Notes under the pieces: generated by a model | The model's database searches: none | Told to the model about the DNA's origin: nothing | What the model saw: only the letters and a program-made list of their open reading frames with translations | Position numbers and translations under genes: made by a program | Shown here: positions 26,784 through 35,721 of the stretch, one piece after another | How the letters are laid out: each line of letters begins with the position of its first letter | How positions within the stretch are numbered: the first letter of the stretch is position 1 | DNA from: Lachnospiraceae bacterium | GTDB taxonomy: Bacteria > Bacillota > Clostridia > Lachnospirales > Lachnospiraceae | Direction of reading: 5' to 3' | DNA length: 64,000 nt | Assembly: GCA_017634975.1 (NCBI GenBank) | Contig: JAGBMJ010000068.1 | Span: 1 to 64,000 of the forward strand

Positions 26784-28328
26784 GTGGGAGAACAGCGAGA
26801 GCATATCTGGAAAGGAATGGCAGCAGCAACCGTAGGGGCATTGGTTTGTTTTGGGGCCGTGTGTTCCCGAAATGCCGGGATGGGAACCGTACCTGCGGAT
26901 CGTGAGGAACCGGCGGCAGCAGAGGTTTCGATGCCTGTGGAAACGGAAGAACCGCAGGAGACGATTGCAGAAGATGCGGCGGAAGCAATCGGGGAAAGCG
27001 TTGCTGCGGAGGATCTGTACGGAACGGATCCGGCAGCTGCAGACTTAAAAGCCGCGATCGGTCCGATCTCTCATGAAGGCTATACCTTAGAGCAGGTCGT
27101 GGTGCTGAGCCGGCATAATATCCGGGCACCGTTAAGCGGTAAGGGCTCGGCGCTGGATACGATGACACCGCATGAATGGTACGAATGGTCCTCGGCTCCG
27201 AGTGAGCTGTCGGTACGCGGCGGTACCCTCGAGACCGGGATGGGGCAGTACTTCCGGAAATGGCTGGAAGGAGAAGGGCTGTTTCCGGTCAATTACCGTC
27301 CGGCGGAGGAAGCGGTACGCATCTATGCCAATTCCAGACAGCGCACGATCGCGACGGCACGTTTTTTTACGGCGGGATTGCTGCCGGTCAGCAATAAGGA
27401 TGTGGAATACCGTCTGACGTATGAAGGAACCGATGGCGTGTTCGGGCCGTTTCTTTCCTACGCATCGGAAGCCTATCAGGCAAGCATGGAAGAAGAGATA
27501 CACCGGATCTACGATCCCGTGATCGCCGGACTGGAAGACAATTATGCGCTGCTTGGGAAAGTGATCGATGTGGAGGACTCGGAAGACTGGCAAAATGGTG
27601 TATTTACGGGCTTTGTGACCGATGATTCCGTATTCGGCATCGTCGAAGGAAAAGAACCCTCCGTCAGTGGTTCGCTAAAACTGGCATGCACCGTCAGCGA
27701 TGCGCTGGTACTGCAGTTTTATGAAGAACCGGACAGTACCAGGGCGGCCTTTGGCCACGAACTGTCCTGGGAGGATTGGGAGAGCATTGCTGAGATTAAG
27801 GATGTATATGAAGACGTGTTGTTTACGGTGCCGGAAGTCGCGGTAAATACGGCGCATCCCCTGCTCTGCGAGATCAACGATGAACTGAGGACGGAAGGCC
27901 GGCAGTTCACGTTTCTTTGCGGGCACGATTCCAATATCGCCGGTGTATTGGCGGCGCTTCGGGTGGAGGATTACCGGCTTCCGTGCGCGATCGAAAAAAA
28001 GACCCCTATCGGCGTCAAAATGGTCCTCTGCCGATGGCGGAACGAACAGAATGAGGAAGTGATGAGTCTGGATCTGGTCTATCAGACGGTGAAACAGCTG
28101 CGTGAATGTACTCTGCTCGGACCGTCCGAGCCGCCGGCGATCTACGGCCTTCGTCTGAGCGGACTGACGGCGGATGCCGACGGATGCTACCGGGTAGAGG
28201 ATGTGATGATGCGTCTGGAGGAAGTGATCGGGGAGTACGATGCGCTGCCGGCCACCTATGATCCGGAAGAGGAAAACGAAGAAAGCGAAGAAATCGAAGA
28301 AACCGAGAAAATGGACGAAGCTGCATAG
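26784..28328 (+). CDS. Secreted or anchored histidine acid phosphatase
   Basis: A 514-residue protein starting at GTG, preceded by GGGGGGAA. A hydrophobic segment near residues 11-27 (MAAATVGALVCFGAVC) is a signal peptide or anchor. The catalytic motif RHNIRAP (about 112-118) and distal LCGHDSN match branch-2 histidine phosphatases such as phytase AppA and glucose-1-phosphatase. This predicts phosphomonoester hydrolysis outside the cell. RHNIRAP varies slightly from RHGxRxP (Asn for Gly). The C-terminal 20 residues are nearly all Glu. It lies 40 bases after the histidine kinase and may belong to that unit. Confidence 0.82.
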   Translation: MGEQREHIWKGMAAATVGALVCFGAVCSRNAGMGTVPADREEPAAAEVSMPVETEEPQETIAEDAAEAIGESVAAEDLYGTDPAAADLKAAIGPISHEGYTLEQVVVLSRHNIRAPLSGKGSALDTMTPHEWYEWSSAPSELSVRGGTLETGMGQYFRKWLEGEGLFPVNYRPAEEAVRIYANSRQRTIATARFFTAGLLPVSNKDVEYRLTYEGTDGVFGPFLSYASEAYQASMEEEIHRIYDPVIAGLEDNYALLGKVIDVEDSEDWQNGVFTGFVTDDSVFGIVEGKEPSVSGSLKLACTVSDALVLQFYEEPDSTRAAFGHELSWEDWESIAEIKDVYEDVLFTVPEVAVNTAHPLLCEINDELRTEGRQFTFLCGHDSNIAGVLAALRVEDYRLPCAIEKKTPIGVKMVLCRWRNEQNEEVMSLDLVYQTVKQLRECTLLGPSEPPAIYGLRLSGLTADADGCYRVEDVMMRLEEVIGEYDALPATYDPEEENEESEEIEETEKMDEAA

Positions 28329-28345
28329 AAAGATGGTGTAACTGG

Positions 28346-28443
28346 ACGGTTCGGCTGCTGTATCGCAGCGTTGCAACGGATAGTAGCGGCAACGTAAACC
28401 GTGGTTGGTGGCAGTTCTCCTGCGGGTGGTTTATAGTAGAAAC
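28346..28443 (+). promoter_or_regulatory. Foldable leader before the XRE regulator gene
   Basis: A three-way junction can form: outer stem ACGGTT (28346-28351)/AACCGT (28397-28402), hairpin GCTGC (28354-28358)/GCAGC (28365-28369), and hairpin CGTTGC (28369-28374)/GCAACG (28389-28394), the last sharing one base with its neighbour. A second domain has GGTT (28403-28406)/AACC (28441-28444) enclosing GCAG (28411-28414)/CTGC (28420-28423). It ends at the AGGAGG of the next gene. I do not recognise a known riboswitch class. GGGTGG recalls a T-box, but specifier and antiterminator features are missing. Pairing was judged by eye. Confidence 0.4.
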
Positions 28444-28461
28444 CAGAAGGAGGATTTCATC

Positions 28462-29013
28462 ATGAGTTTCGGCAATAATCTGAGATTGATACGCAGGCAG
28501 AAAGGGATCACGCAGGGACAGCTGGCAGATATGCTGCATGTTTCCAGACAGGCGGTTTCCAAGTGGGAGTCAAACAGCGGGTATCCGGAAACGGACAAGC
28601 TGCTGATGCTTGCAAAGAAATTAAAGATTTCGATCGATTATCTTCTGGATAATAAACCGGCGGATGAAACAGAAGAAAAGGATGTAGCTGTGATCCCGTC
28701 GTGCGAAAGCAAGATCAAGATCGCATCGTATGATAAGAGCCAGGTGGTGAATTGCCTTTCGGTGCGGTATTCCAGGATCGCTTTTTCCGCAAAGAATGAA
28801 CCGAAATATATCTTAGAAGCGGTGGACCGTGTGGGATTCTTCGGGGCACATACGATCATCCTCGGCTGGTACGAAGATGAAGCGACCGTCAAAAAAGAAG
28901 TCGACGCGATCCTGTCGTTTATCGAGGCAGGAAAGAAAACCTATACCTTAAAGTATTATACGGATGTATCGGTCTCGGTTTGGGGCACTGCCTCGCGGCG
29001 ATACGCCGGCTGA
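28462..29013 (+). CDS. XRE-family helix-turn-helix regulator
   Basis: A 183-residue protein. The N-terminal HTH (residues 1-62: LRLIRRQKGITQGQLADML, then RQAVSKWESNSGYPETDKL) is a classic XRE fold with the common KWE motif. The C-terminal 110 residues form a small alpha/beta domain of unknown role. AAGGAGG at 28447-28453 sets the ATG at 28462. An upstream in-frame start would run into the leader fold and is less likely. A strong hairpin terminator follows. Target unknown. Confidence 0.82.
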   Translation: MSFGNNLRLIRRQKGITQGQLADMLHVSRQAVSKWESNSGYPETDKLLMLAKKLKISIDYLLDNKPADETEEKDVAVIPSCESKIKIASYDKSQVVNCLSVRYSRIAFSAKNEPKYILEAVDRVGFFGAHTIILGWYEDEATVKKEVDAILSFIEAGKKTYTLKYYTDVSVSVWGTASRRYAG

Positions 29014-29047
29014 AACAGAGTTTAGAGAATGTATTTAATGCCGCTCA

Positions 29048-29086
29048 CAGGAGAGCGTTCTGCAGGCAGAACGCTCTCCTGTTTTA
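29048..29086 (+). terminator. Intrinsic terminator with 16-base arms
   Basis: The arm at 29048-29063 pairs perfectly with 29066-29081 (innermost pairs must open to form a loop), followed by TTTTATT. It ends the XRE transcript. Confidence 0.88.
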
Positions 29087-29189
29087 TTGCAACACTGAGT
29101 TGCGGGGAAAAAGGCGTTATGTTAAAATAATTTTATGATATAATTATATATGCAGCCGCAGTGTTTGCAGGCGGGCAAAGGAGAAGATT

Positions 29190-29831
29190 ATGCCTGTTTT
29201 TCGATTACCGGCCGGCCGCATCGTATTTCCGGATCCGAAATTTGCGGAGCCGGACGGATTATTGGCGGTCGGAGGAGATCTGTGTATGGAACGTCTGATC
29301 CTGGCATACTCGAACGGGATCTTCCCATGGTATAACGAAGGGGATCCGGTCATGTGGTGGTGCCCGAAGAAGCGCTTTATCATCCGGCCGGAGAAGATCC
29401 ATATCTCGCATTCGCTTGCCAAATATATGCGCAGGCATGAACTGCAGCTGGTCCTCAACCGGGATTTTGCGGATACGATGCACCGCTGCCGGATGAAGCG
29501 GGAGTACGGGGAAGGCACCTGGATCACCGATGCTATGGAAAAAGCCTACGCCGAAATGCACCGAAACGGATATGCGATGGCAGCAGAGGTGCAGGTGGAC
29601 GGCAGGATCGCCGGAGGACTCTACGGCGTGGTGCTCGGCAAATGCTTCTTTGGCGAGAGCATGTACTCGGATGCGGAGAATGGTTCAAAGCTCACACTGG
29701 TATTGCTGGCACAGCGCCTGCAGGAACAGGGATGCCCTATGATCGACTGTCAGTTTCACACGGATTTTCTGGAAAGTATGGGCGGAGAATACATCTCTTA
29801 TGCGGAATATAAACAGCTGATCGAAGCGTAA
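29190..29831 (+). CDS. aat: Leucyl/phenylalanyl-tRNA-protein transferase
   Basis: A 213-residue enzyme of the bacterial N-degron pathway. It moves Leu or Phe from tRNA to proteins with N-terminal Arg or Lys, marking them for ClpS/ClpAP-type proteolysis. Signature segments are FPDPKFAEPDGLLAVGGDL, YSNGIFPWY, WWCPKKRFI, GGLYGVVLGKCFFGESM and DCQFHTDFLESMG. GGAGAAGATT lies just before the ATG. It is a single-gene unit between two terminator or promoter regions. The family is best known in proteobacteria but also occurs in some Clostridia. Confidence 0.92.
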   Translation: MPVFRLPAGRIVFPDPKFAEPDGLLAVGGDLCMERLILAYSNGIFPWYNEGDPVMWWCPKKRFIIRPEKIHISHSLAKYMRRHELQLVLNRDFADTMHRCRMKREYGEGTWITDAMEKAYAEMHRNGYAMAAEVQVDGRIAGGLYGVVLGKCFFGESMYSDAENGSKLTLVLLAQRLQEQGCPMIDCQFHTDFLESMGGEYISYAEYKQLIEA

Positions 29832-29855
29832 GAAGCATGGTTCTTTAAAAAGCTG

Positions 29856-29901
29856 TTGACAGTTTTTCGGTTTCTTTATAGGATGAATGTAAGAGCTTAC
29901 A
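29856..29901 (+). promoter_or_regulatory. Promoter with cre-like operator upstream of the PfkB kinase
   Basis: TTGACA (29856-29861) is followed after 15 bases by TATAGG (29877-29882). At the expected start site lies TGTAAG-AG-CTTACA (29888-29901), a 6-base-arm inverted repeat. This matches the LacI/CcpA operator style except that the central CG is AG. Repression by a LacI-family regulator or catabolite control is likely; the binding protein is inferred. Confidence 0.6.
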
Positions 29902-29920
29902 CTTATGGAGGGATTTCCTA

Positions 29921-30973
29921 ATGGAACATAGATTTATAACGATCGGCGAGATCATGCTGCGGCTTACGCCGCCGGACTATGCGAAGATCCGCATGGCAAC
30001 GGAGTTTGAGGCAAGCTATGGAGGGAGCGAAGCAAATATCGCACTGGCGCTGGCAAATCTTGGCGTGGACAGCAGCTTCTTTTCCGTGGTTCCCAATAAC
30101 TCTCTCGGGAAGAGCGCGGTAAGGATGCTGCGGAGCAACGATGTGCATTGTACGCCCGTGATCCTGAGTACACCGGAGGAGACACCAACGCACCGGCTGG
30201 GCAGCTATTACCTGGAGACGGGATATGGTATCCGGCCGAGCAAGGTCATCTATGACCGCAGGCACAGTGCCATAACAGAGTATGATTTTTCGGGGGTTGA
30301 TCTGGATCGGCTGCTGGAGGGCTATACCTGGCTGCATCTGAGCGGCATCACACCGGCACTTTCGCCAAACTGTGCCGATCTCATCCTGCGTGCGTTAAAG
30401 ACGGCCAGAGCCAAAGGGCTCACGGTAAGCTTTGACGGAAACTTCCGGTCCAAACTCTGGACCTGGGAAGAGGCCAGGGATTTCTGCACCAAATGTCTTC
30501 CCTATGTTGATATTCTTTTCGGTATCGAGCCTTATCATCTGTGGCGGGATGATAACGACCATTCCAAAGGCGATGTAAAGGACGATATCCCGTATCAGCC
30601 GGATCAGGAACAGCAGGATATGGTCAATCAGGCCTTTGTAAAAAAATATCCCAATCTGAAATGCATCGCAAGACATGTGCGTTATGCGCACAGCGGAAGC
30701 GAGAACAGCTTAAAGGCATATCTCTGGTACGGCGGCAAGACCTATGAGAGCAGGCTTTTTACATTTACGATCCTGGACCGCGTCGGCGGAGGCGATGCTT
30801 TTGCAAGCGGATTGATCTATGCGATGATGCATGGATACGAACCGATCGATATGGTGAATTTTGCCGTTGCAAGCAGTGCCATCAAGCATACGATCCGCGG
30901 GGATGCAAACATCACGGATGACGCGGAAAGCATACGGAATCTGATGAACATGAATTACGATATCAAAAGGTAA
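29921..30973 (+). CDS. PfkB-family carbohydrate kinase, 2-keto-3-deoxygluconate kinase-like
   Basis: A 350-residue ribokinase-fold enzyme. The N-terminus has the ligand motif GGSEANIALALANLG, and the C-terminal signature DRVGGGDAFASGLIYA holds the catalytic Asp and anion hole. An insertion around 205-230 is rich in Asp and Gln. Sequence style fits KDG kinase (hexuronate breakdown) better than fructokinase, but the substrate cannot be fixed by reading. GGAGGG precedes the ATG by 8 bases. No KDPG aldolase or uronate gene is adjacent, so the pathway context is missing. Confidence 0.82.
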   Translation: MEHRFITIGEIMLRLTPPDYAKIRMATEFEASYGGSEANIALALANLGVDSSFFSVVPNNSLGKSAVRMLRSNDVHCTPVILSTPEETPTHRLGSYYLETGYGIRPSKVIYDRRHSAITEYDFSGVDLDRLLEGYTWLHLSGITPALSPNCADLILRALKTARAKGLTVSFDGNFRSKLWTWEEARDFCTKCLPYVDILFGIEPYHLWRDDNDHSKGDVKDDIPYQPDQEQQDMVNQAFVKKYPNLKCIARHVRYAHSGSENSLKAYLWYGGKTYESRLFTFTILDRVGGGDAFASGLIYAMMHGYEPIDMVNFAVASSAIKHTIRGDANITDDAESIRNLMNMNYDIKR

Positions 30974-31020
30974 CAGGTAAAACAGTGTATCGGAATGGAC
31001 CGAAGACAGGAGGTACCGCA

Positions 31021-32418
31021 ATGTTTGGAAAGAAAGTGGATTTCGCAGGCGAAGATCTGAAAAAGCTTTTGGAGTATATGAAAAAAGCGACAGACGGAGA
31101 TATGAGTGCCGTGGAAGCATCCGAGTTCCACGATCCGGAGATCGCGCCGTGTTACAATGAACTGATGCAGAGTATGTTCCGGGCAAATAATATCTTTGTT
31201 ATGCGTATGAATGAAGCCATGATAAAGATCGGGGATTCTTCGGTTGTTAAGAACATGATCGAAAAGGTCAATGAGCAGGCGCAGATCGTGGCGACCATCC
31301 CGACCTCCGGTCAGGAGCTGGAGAAGTCCATCACCCGGGTACAGGATGCAGTCTCGAATATTCAGTCCAGCTCCCACGATGTGATCGAAACCACCCGAAA
31401 CTGTTCCGAAGAGATCACGCAGAGCATTGCGGTAATTGATTCCACAGCCGGTGAGGTGGATCAGATCAACGGTCAGATCGCGGCCTTTAAGGAAAATACG
31501 GAAAAGATCACAAAGATCATTGATCAGATCAAGGATCTGGCGGACAATTCCTCTCTGCTTGCCTTAAACGCAAGTATTGAAGCAGCCCGGGCCGGAGAGT
31601 CCGGACGCGGATTTGCGGTAGTTGCCCAGCAGATGGGCGTACAGGCCGGCGATACGGCCTCCTGTGCGGATTCAGTGGTCTCCTATGTGGATGAGCTGCT
31701 GGAAAACATTGATGCGATCGCTGCATCGGTTGCGGCCACTTCCGATCATCTGAAAGAGGGAACGGAACGTGCCAACAGTTCCGTACGCAGTCTGGAAAAC
31801 ATGGTGGATGAAGTCACCGGCATCAATGAAGAGATTGATTCCATATTTGAAGAAGTAAATACACAGTCCGCACTTACGGAAGAATTTATTGCATTGGGCA
31901 ATACCGTCGCGGGCGGCTTTGACAAGCTGGATGCGGAATGCTTCACGACAGGAGAGCATCTGTACCGGATTTCCCGCAGCGTGGATATGGTACGTTCCGA
32001 TATGGCAAGGGGACGTGCCGAACTGACGATGCTTGACTGGATCACGGTATTTAAGGTAGATCATCTGATCTTCACCTGGAGACAGTACAATAATCTTGTG
32101 GGCTTTGAGCATCTGAAGCCGGAGCAGGTAAACAATCCCAGAGGCTGTAAGCTTGGCAAATGGTTTGCAGCAGTCGAAGATGACCGGATCAAAAAGCTCC
32201 CGGCGTTCCGGACGGCTTATGATCTGCATGACGAATTGCACCGTTATGCGGTCAAATGCTTTAATGCGGCGGCGGAAGGCCAGAGGGAACAGGCGCTGCT
32301 CCATTTTGAACAGGCATACGATACCTATACAAAACTCGATCATGCGCTGGACGAACTTGCCAGAGGGGTAAAGAGTCTGGGCTATACGGATTATACGGAC
32401 ACCGCAAGGAAAAAATAG
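31021..32418 (+). CDS. Soluble chemoreceptor with CZB zinc-binding domain
   Basis: A 465-residue methyl-accepting signalling protein without membrane helices. Residues 1-75 are an unassigned input region. The coiled-coil signalling domain (about 80-345) includes the hairpin tip IKDLADNSSLLALNASIEAARAGE-type sequence. The C-terminal CZB domain shows DHLIFTWRQYN, CKLGKW and HDELHR, the His/Cys pattern that binds zinc in TlpD-like receptors and in regulators of diguanylate cyclases. AGGAGG at 31009-31014 fixes the ATG; an upstream start at 30985 is less supported. No other chemotaxis genes are in the window, so its partner kinase lies elsewhere, or it regulates something other than flagella. Confidence 0.88.
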   Translation: MFGKKVDFAGEDLKKLLEYMKKATDGDMSAVEASEFHDPEIAPCYNELMQSMFRANNIFVMRMNEAMIKIGDSSVVKNMIEKVNEQAQIVATIPTSGQELEKSITRVQDAVSNIQSSSHDVIETTRNCSEEITQSIAVIDSTAGEVDQINGQIAAFKENTEKITKIIDQIKDLADNSSLLALNASIEAARAGESGRGFAVVAQQMGVQAGDTASCADSVVSYVDELLENIDAIAASVAATSDHLKEGTERANSSVRSLENMVDEVTGINEEIDSIFEEVNTQSALTEEFIALGNTVAGGFDKLDAECFTTGEHLYRISRSVDMVRSDMARGRAELTMLDWITVFKVDHLIFTWRQYNNLVGFEHLKPEQVNNPRGCKLGKWFAAVEDDRIKKLPAFRTAYDLHDELHRYAVKCFNAAAEGQREQALLHFEQAYDTYTKLDHALDELARGVKSLGYTDYTDTARKK

Positions 32419-32454
32419 TTATAAAACAGTTTCCCTGCAAGGAGTGCTTATCAA

Positions 32455-33963
32455 ATGGCTTATGAAGAATTCAGTCTGCTGGATACGGAACCGAAAGCCG
32501 GAGATCCCGGATCGTTCCGAACCTTTTACCGGGATCTGAATCTGGACCGGGTGATCGACCGGCTGATTGGAGACTGGGGAAAAGGGATCCGGAAATACTA
32601 CGGATATCTGCCGGTGACACAGTGCGAGGTGGCTTACCGGCAGGCGATATATGCCGATGTAAAGAAGCAGGCAGTCCATGATGCGCTGATCCGATATGTG
32701 GAAGATATGACTGATGTGGACCGGATGCGTGAGGAAAAAGGCAAAGTCTTTGAAGATGTACAGAAGGCGGTCTGGCATCTCCGGGAGATCATTTCGTATT
32801 GTCTTGCTTATGAGAGACTTTTTGAAGCACTTACGCAAAGCAATCTGTCTTCGGAGGGGATGCAGGAATTTGTAAAGATTCTGGGAGACATTCTGGAAGA
32901 TGGAGGATACCGCAGCCTTCGGGAAGAGGCGCAGCAGCTCATGCAAAGACTTAAGGAGCTGCGATTCATCATCACTTATGAAAAAGACCGGATCTGTGTT
33001 GCCTGCGGGGAAGTGCCGGGGGACGGCGCATACGCCGAGATGTTACGGAAGAAGACGGGAGGCGAACTGCACCGTCCGGTCAATCCGTTTCGTTCCGAAG
33101 CGGCGGTCTGCGAACTGGAGAAAGCCTGCATCGAGATCCTGGAAAAGAAACGGCCGGAGATCTTTCGGGAGATGAAAAGCGTGGCGCATACGTGGTGGGA
33201 GTACGAGGTGCCGGTGCTGCGGCGCTTTGACGAAGAGATACGCTTTTATCTGTCCTATCATGCGCTGCAGCAGGAAATGCTTTCGAAGGGATTTCCCTTT
33301 GCCACGCCGATACTTTCCGAAGATAAGACCATGGAAGCGCATGATCTCTACGACATCGCGCTTGCTCTGGCATCGCTCTATACCGACCGCAGGATCGTAT
33401 GTAACGATTTTTCATATCAGACTGGAGAACAGTTCTTTGTTCTTACAGGCCCCAATCAGGGCGGTAAAACCACATTTGCAAGATCCCTCGGACAACTTGT
33501 CTATTTTGCACGCCTGGGTCTGGATGTACCGGCAGCCTCTGCACGGCTTCCGTTTTTTCCGGATATCCAGACGCATTTTTCCGTGGAGGAAAGCGTAGAG
33601 ACCGGAAAAGGAAAACTTAAGGAAGAACTGACCAGACTGGCACCGATGATGGAGTCGCATAAGGAGGGGACGTTTATCATCATCAACGAACTCTTCACTA
33701 CGGCGGCCAGTTATGATGCGAAGATCATGGGAAAACGTGTGCTGAAGCATTTTATCGGGCTGGGGTGTATGGGCATCTATGTGACGCACATTGCGGAGCT
33801 GGCAGCGGAACAGGATGGGGTGGTGAGTCTGCGGGCTATGCTCAACGATCAAAAGATCCAAACCTATAAGATCCGGCGCGGGCAGCCGGATGATACGGCA
33901 TGCGCCGAAAATCTGGTGAGCAGGTACGGGCTGACCTATGAGCAGCTAAAGGAGCGTTTATGA
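32455..33963 (+). CDS. MutS-like ABC ATPase, first of a tandem pair
   Basis: A 502-residue protein with the MutS core/clamp layout followed by the ABC ATPase. Walker A is GPNQGGKTTF (residues 332-341). The Walker B site reads FIIINELF with Asn411-Glu412 where MutS has Asp-Glu. The His switch-like YVTHIAELA follows. The mismatch-recognition domain of MutS1 (Phe-x-Glu) and the Smr domain of MutS2 are absent. Its stop overlaps the start of a second MutS-like gene, which suggests a heterodimer. Function is unknown; a DNA-structure or nucleotide-gated clamp role is inferred. Confidence 0.8.
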   Translation: MAYEEFSLLDTEPKAGDPGSFRTFYRDLNLDRVIDRLIGDWGKGIRKYYGYLPVTQCEVAYRQAIYADVKKQAVHDALIRYVEDMTDVDRMREEKGKVFEDVQKAVWHLREIISYCLAYERLFEALTQSNLSSEGMQEFVKILGDILEDGGYRSLREEAQQLMQRLKELRFIITYEKDRICVACGEVPGDGAYAEMLRKKTGGELHRPVNPFRSEAAVCELEKACIEILEKKRPEIFREMKSVAHTWWEYEVPVLRRFDEEIRFYLSYHALQQEMLSKGFPFATPILSEDKTMEAHDLYDIALALASLYTDRRIVCNDFSYQTGEQFFVLTGPNQGGKTTFARSLGQLVYFARLGLDVPAASARLPFFPDIQTHFSVEESVETGKGKLKEELTRLAPMMESHKEGTFIIINELFTTAASYDAKIMGKRVLKHFIGLGCMGIYVTHIAELAAEQDGVVSLRAMLNDQKIQTYKIRRGQPDDTACAENLVSRYGLTYEQLKERL

Positions 33964-35606
33964 AAGTATTCCTCTTGTACAAGGACAGAGAGAAGGCGGA
34001 GAAAGAGATGTATTATGATACCGTAAGTATCGTAAAGGATCTCGGGCTGAAAACGATCTTTTTGAATGCGGCTAAACGACTGGTCTACGAGGGTAAAAAA
34101 ATAAAGAATCTGGAAACGGAAGATCCGTTTCTGATGGATACGCTGAAAACGGTCATGATGACGCCGCTTGCTACTGCGGAGGAGATCCGCTACCGGCAGG
34201 AGATCATCAATGACTGTATTTTTCATGAAGAACTGATCCGCTCCCTGTATGAGACCTGCAAAAATGTACAGTTAAAAAGTGATGCGCTGATCCGGGAGCA
34301 CAGGGATAAGAGTACCAAGGGAAATCCGGTCACGAAGCTGATCAGCGAGATCCGGGTACTTCATCTGCTGCAGGATTCTCTTTCGTCGATCCGACGGCTT
34401 TTGGAAGAGCAGAAGGAACGCTTTACGTCGGAAGGGCTGATCGGCTTTCAGGAAGCATTTTTAAAAGCCTGGCCGAAGGAACGGGAAGAGTTTGTCCGTT
34501 CGGCTCTGGCGGATATTTCCTTTTATACGTGTGGTGCGGAGGATGCGGATCAGGGGCGTAACCGGCTGGTCCGGCCAAGGATCGTATTGGAATGCGGTCT
34601 GGAGGACGGTCTGAAATTCAGTACTATGAAACTGGAGGAGCTGTCTTCGGGCAGTACGAGATTTGTAAAGCCCGGAGGTACGTTATATAAGATACAGGAA
34701 TATTTCAACAGCCGTGTACAGGACTCTTTTTCCACGACGGAGGATGAGCGGATCAACGAGCAGGCGCATCAGCTGGAATACGGGATCGTAAGTTTTGTGG
34801 TGGAGGAACTGAAGGGTGAGCTGATGGGATTCAAGCCGTTCTTTGATAAACTGCGCTATCAGACCGCATTTTATCTGGCTGCGGTCCAGCTGGTGCGGCA
34901 TTTTGAACGTATCCGCATGCAATGGTGTTTTCCGCAGGTGAGTGACCGAAGAGACCTGAAATTTGCAGATCTGAAGGAACCGGTCCTGGGCCTGAGCCGG
35001 CTGGATGATGTGGTCGGAAATGACTGTGAACTCAAGCAGAAGGATCTGGTCATCATCACGGGGGCAAATCAGGGTGGCAAATCCACGTTCCTGCGCAGTA
35101 TCGGGATCGCACAGGTGATGATGCAGTGCGGATTGATGGTAGCGGCGACAACGTATCACAGCGGGATCTTCCCAAGGATCTTTGTACATTTTACACGGCG
35201 GGAAGACAGCCAGATGAACAGCGGACGGCTGGATGAAGAACTCAAACGTATGAATAAGATCGTGGAGCAGATCGGGGAGGGAAGTCTTCTGCTTCTGAAC
35301 GAATCGTTTGCAACGACAACGGAGAAAGAAGGAAGCGGTATCGCTTATGATATCACGAAGGCGCTTTGTGAGGCGGGGGTAAGGATCCTGACGGTCACAC
35401 ATATCCTGGCCTTTGCAAGGCGCGTGTATGAAGAGAATAAAGAAGAGCCGCGATCTGCGGTGGAGTTTCTGACGGCGGAACGGAACGAGGACGGAAGCCG
35501 TACCTTCCGCATGATACGGCATGCACCGGAAGAGACCAGTTTCGGTCTGGATCTGTACGATGAGATCGTGGGACAGGAGGTGTTTTTATGTCCTTTACCA
35601 GGTTGA
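33960..35606 (+). CDS. MutS-like ABC ATPase, second of a tandem pair
   Basis: A 548-residue paralogue with the same plan. Walker A is GANQGGKSTF (residues 368-377), followed by FVHFTRREDSQMNSGRLDEELKR-type signature region, then LLLLNESF with Asn447-Glu448 in place of Asp-Glu, and TVTHILAFARRV. N-terminal MutS domains I and II are not recognisable. The start overlaps the previous gene (ATGA). Two diverged partners sharing the same Walker B change argue for an ancestral, conserved variation rather than decay. Function unknown. Confidence 0.8.
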   Translation: MKVFLLYKDREKAEKEMYYDTVSIVKDLGLKTIFLNAAKRLVYEGKKIKNLETEDPFLMDTLKTVMMTPLATAEEIRYRQEIINDCIFHEELIRSLYETCKNVQLKSDALIREHRDKSTKGNPVTKLISEIRVLHLLQDSLSSIRRLLEEQKERFTSEGLIGFQEAFLKAWPKEREEFVRSALADISFYTCGAEDADQGRNRLVRPRIVLECGLEDGLKFSTMKLEELSSGSTRFVKPGGTLYKIQEYFNSRVQDSFSTTEDERINEQAHQLEYGIVSFVVEELKGELMGFKPFFDKLRYQTAFYLAAVQLVRHFERIRMQWCFPQVSDRRDLKFADLKEPVLGLSRLDDVVGNDCELKQKDLVIITGANQGGKSTFLRSIGIAQVMMQCGLMVAATTYHSGIFPRIFVHFTRREDSQMNSGRLDEELKRMNKIVEQIGEGSLLLLNESFATTTEKEGSGIAYDITKALCEAGVRILTVTHILAFARRVYEENKEEPRSAVEFLTAERNEDGSRTFRMIRHAPEETSFGLDLYDEIVGQEVFLCPLPG

Positions 35607-35721
35607 CAGGTATATGTTAAAATCAGGCAGTGCAGATGGAAATACGATGTTTGAGGGACACGGCCCGCCGGCAGCAGGACCGGTATATCTTAATTGATGA
35701 TGCAAAGGAAGGATTTGACAG

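Noticed and set aside
28403..28444. T-box riboswitch
   Set aside because: GGGTGG is present, but there is no specifier loop, no AGGGTGGNACCGCG-type antiterminator and the downstream gene is not amino-acid related.
32455..35606. A split single mutS gene
   Set aside because: Each frame has its own complete Walker A and Walker B region, so these are two full ATPases, not halves.
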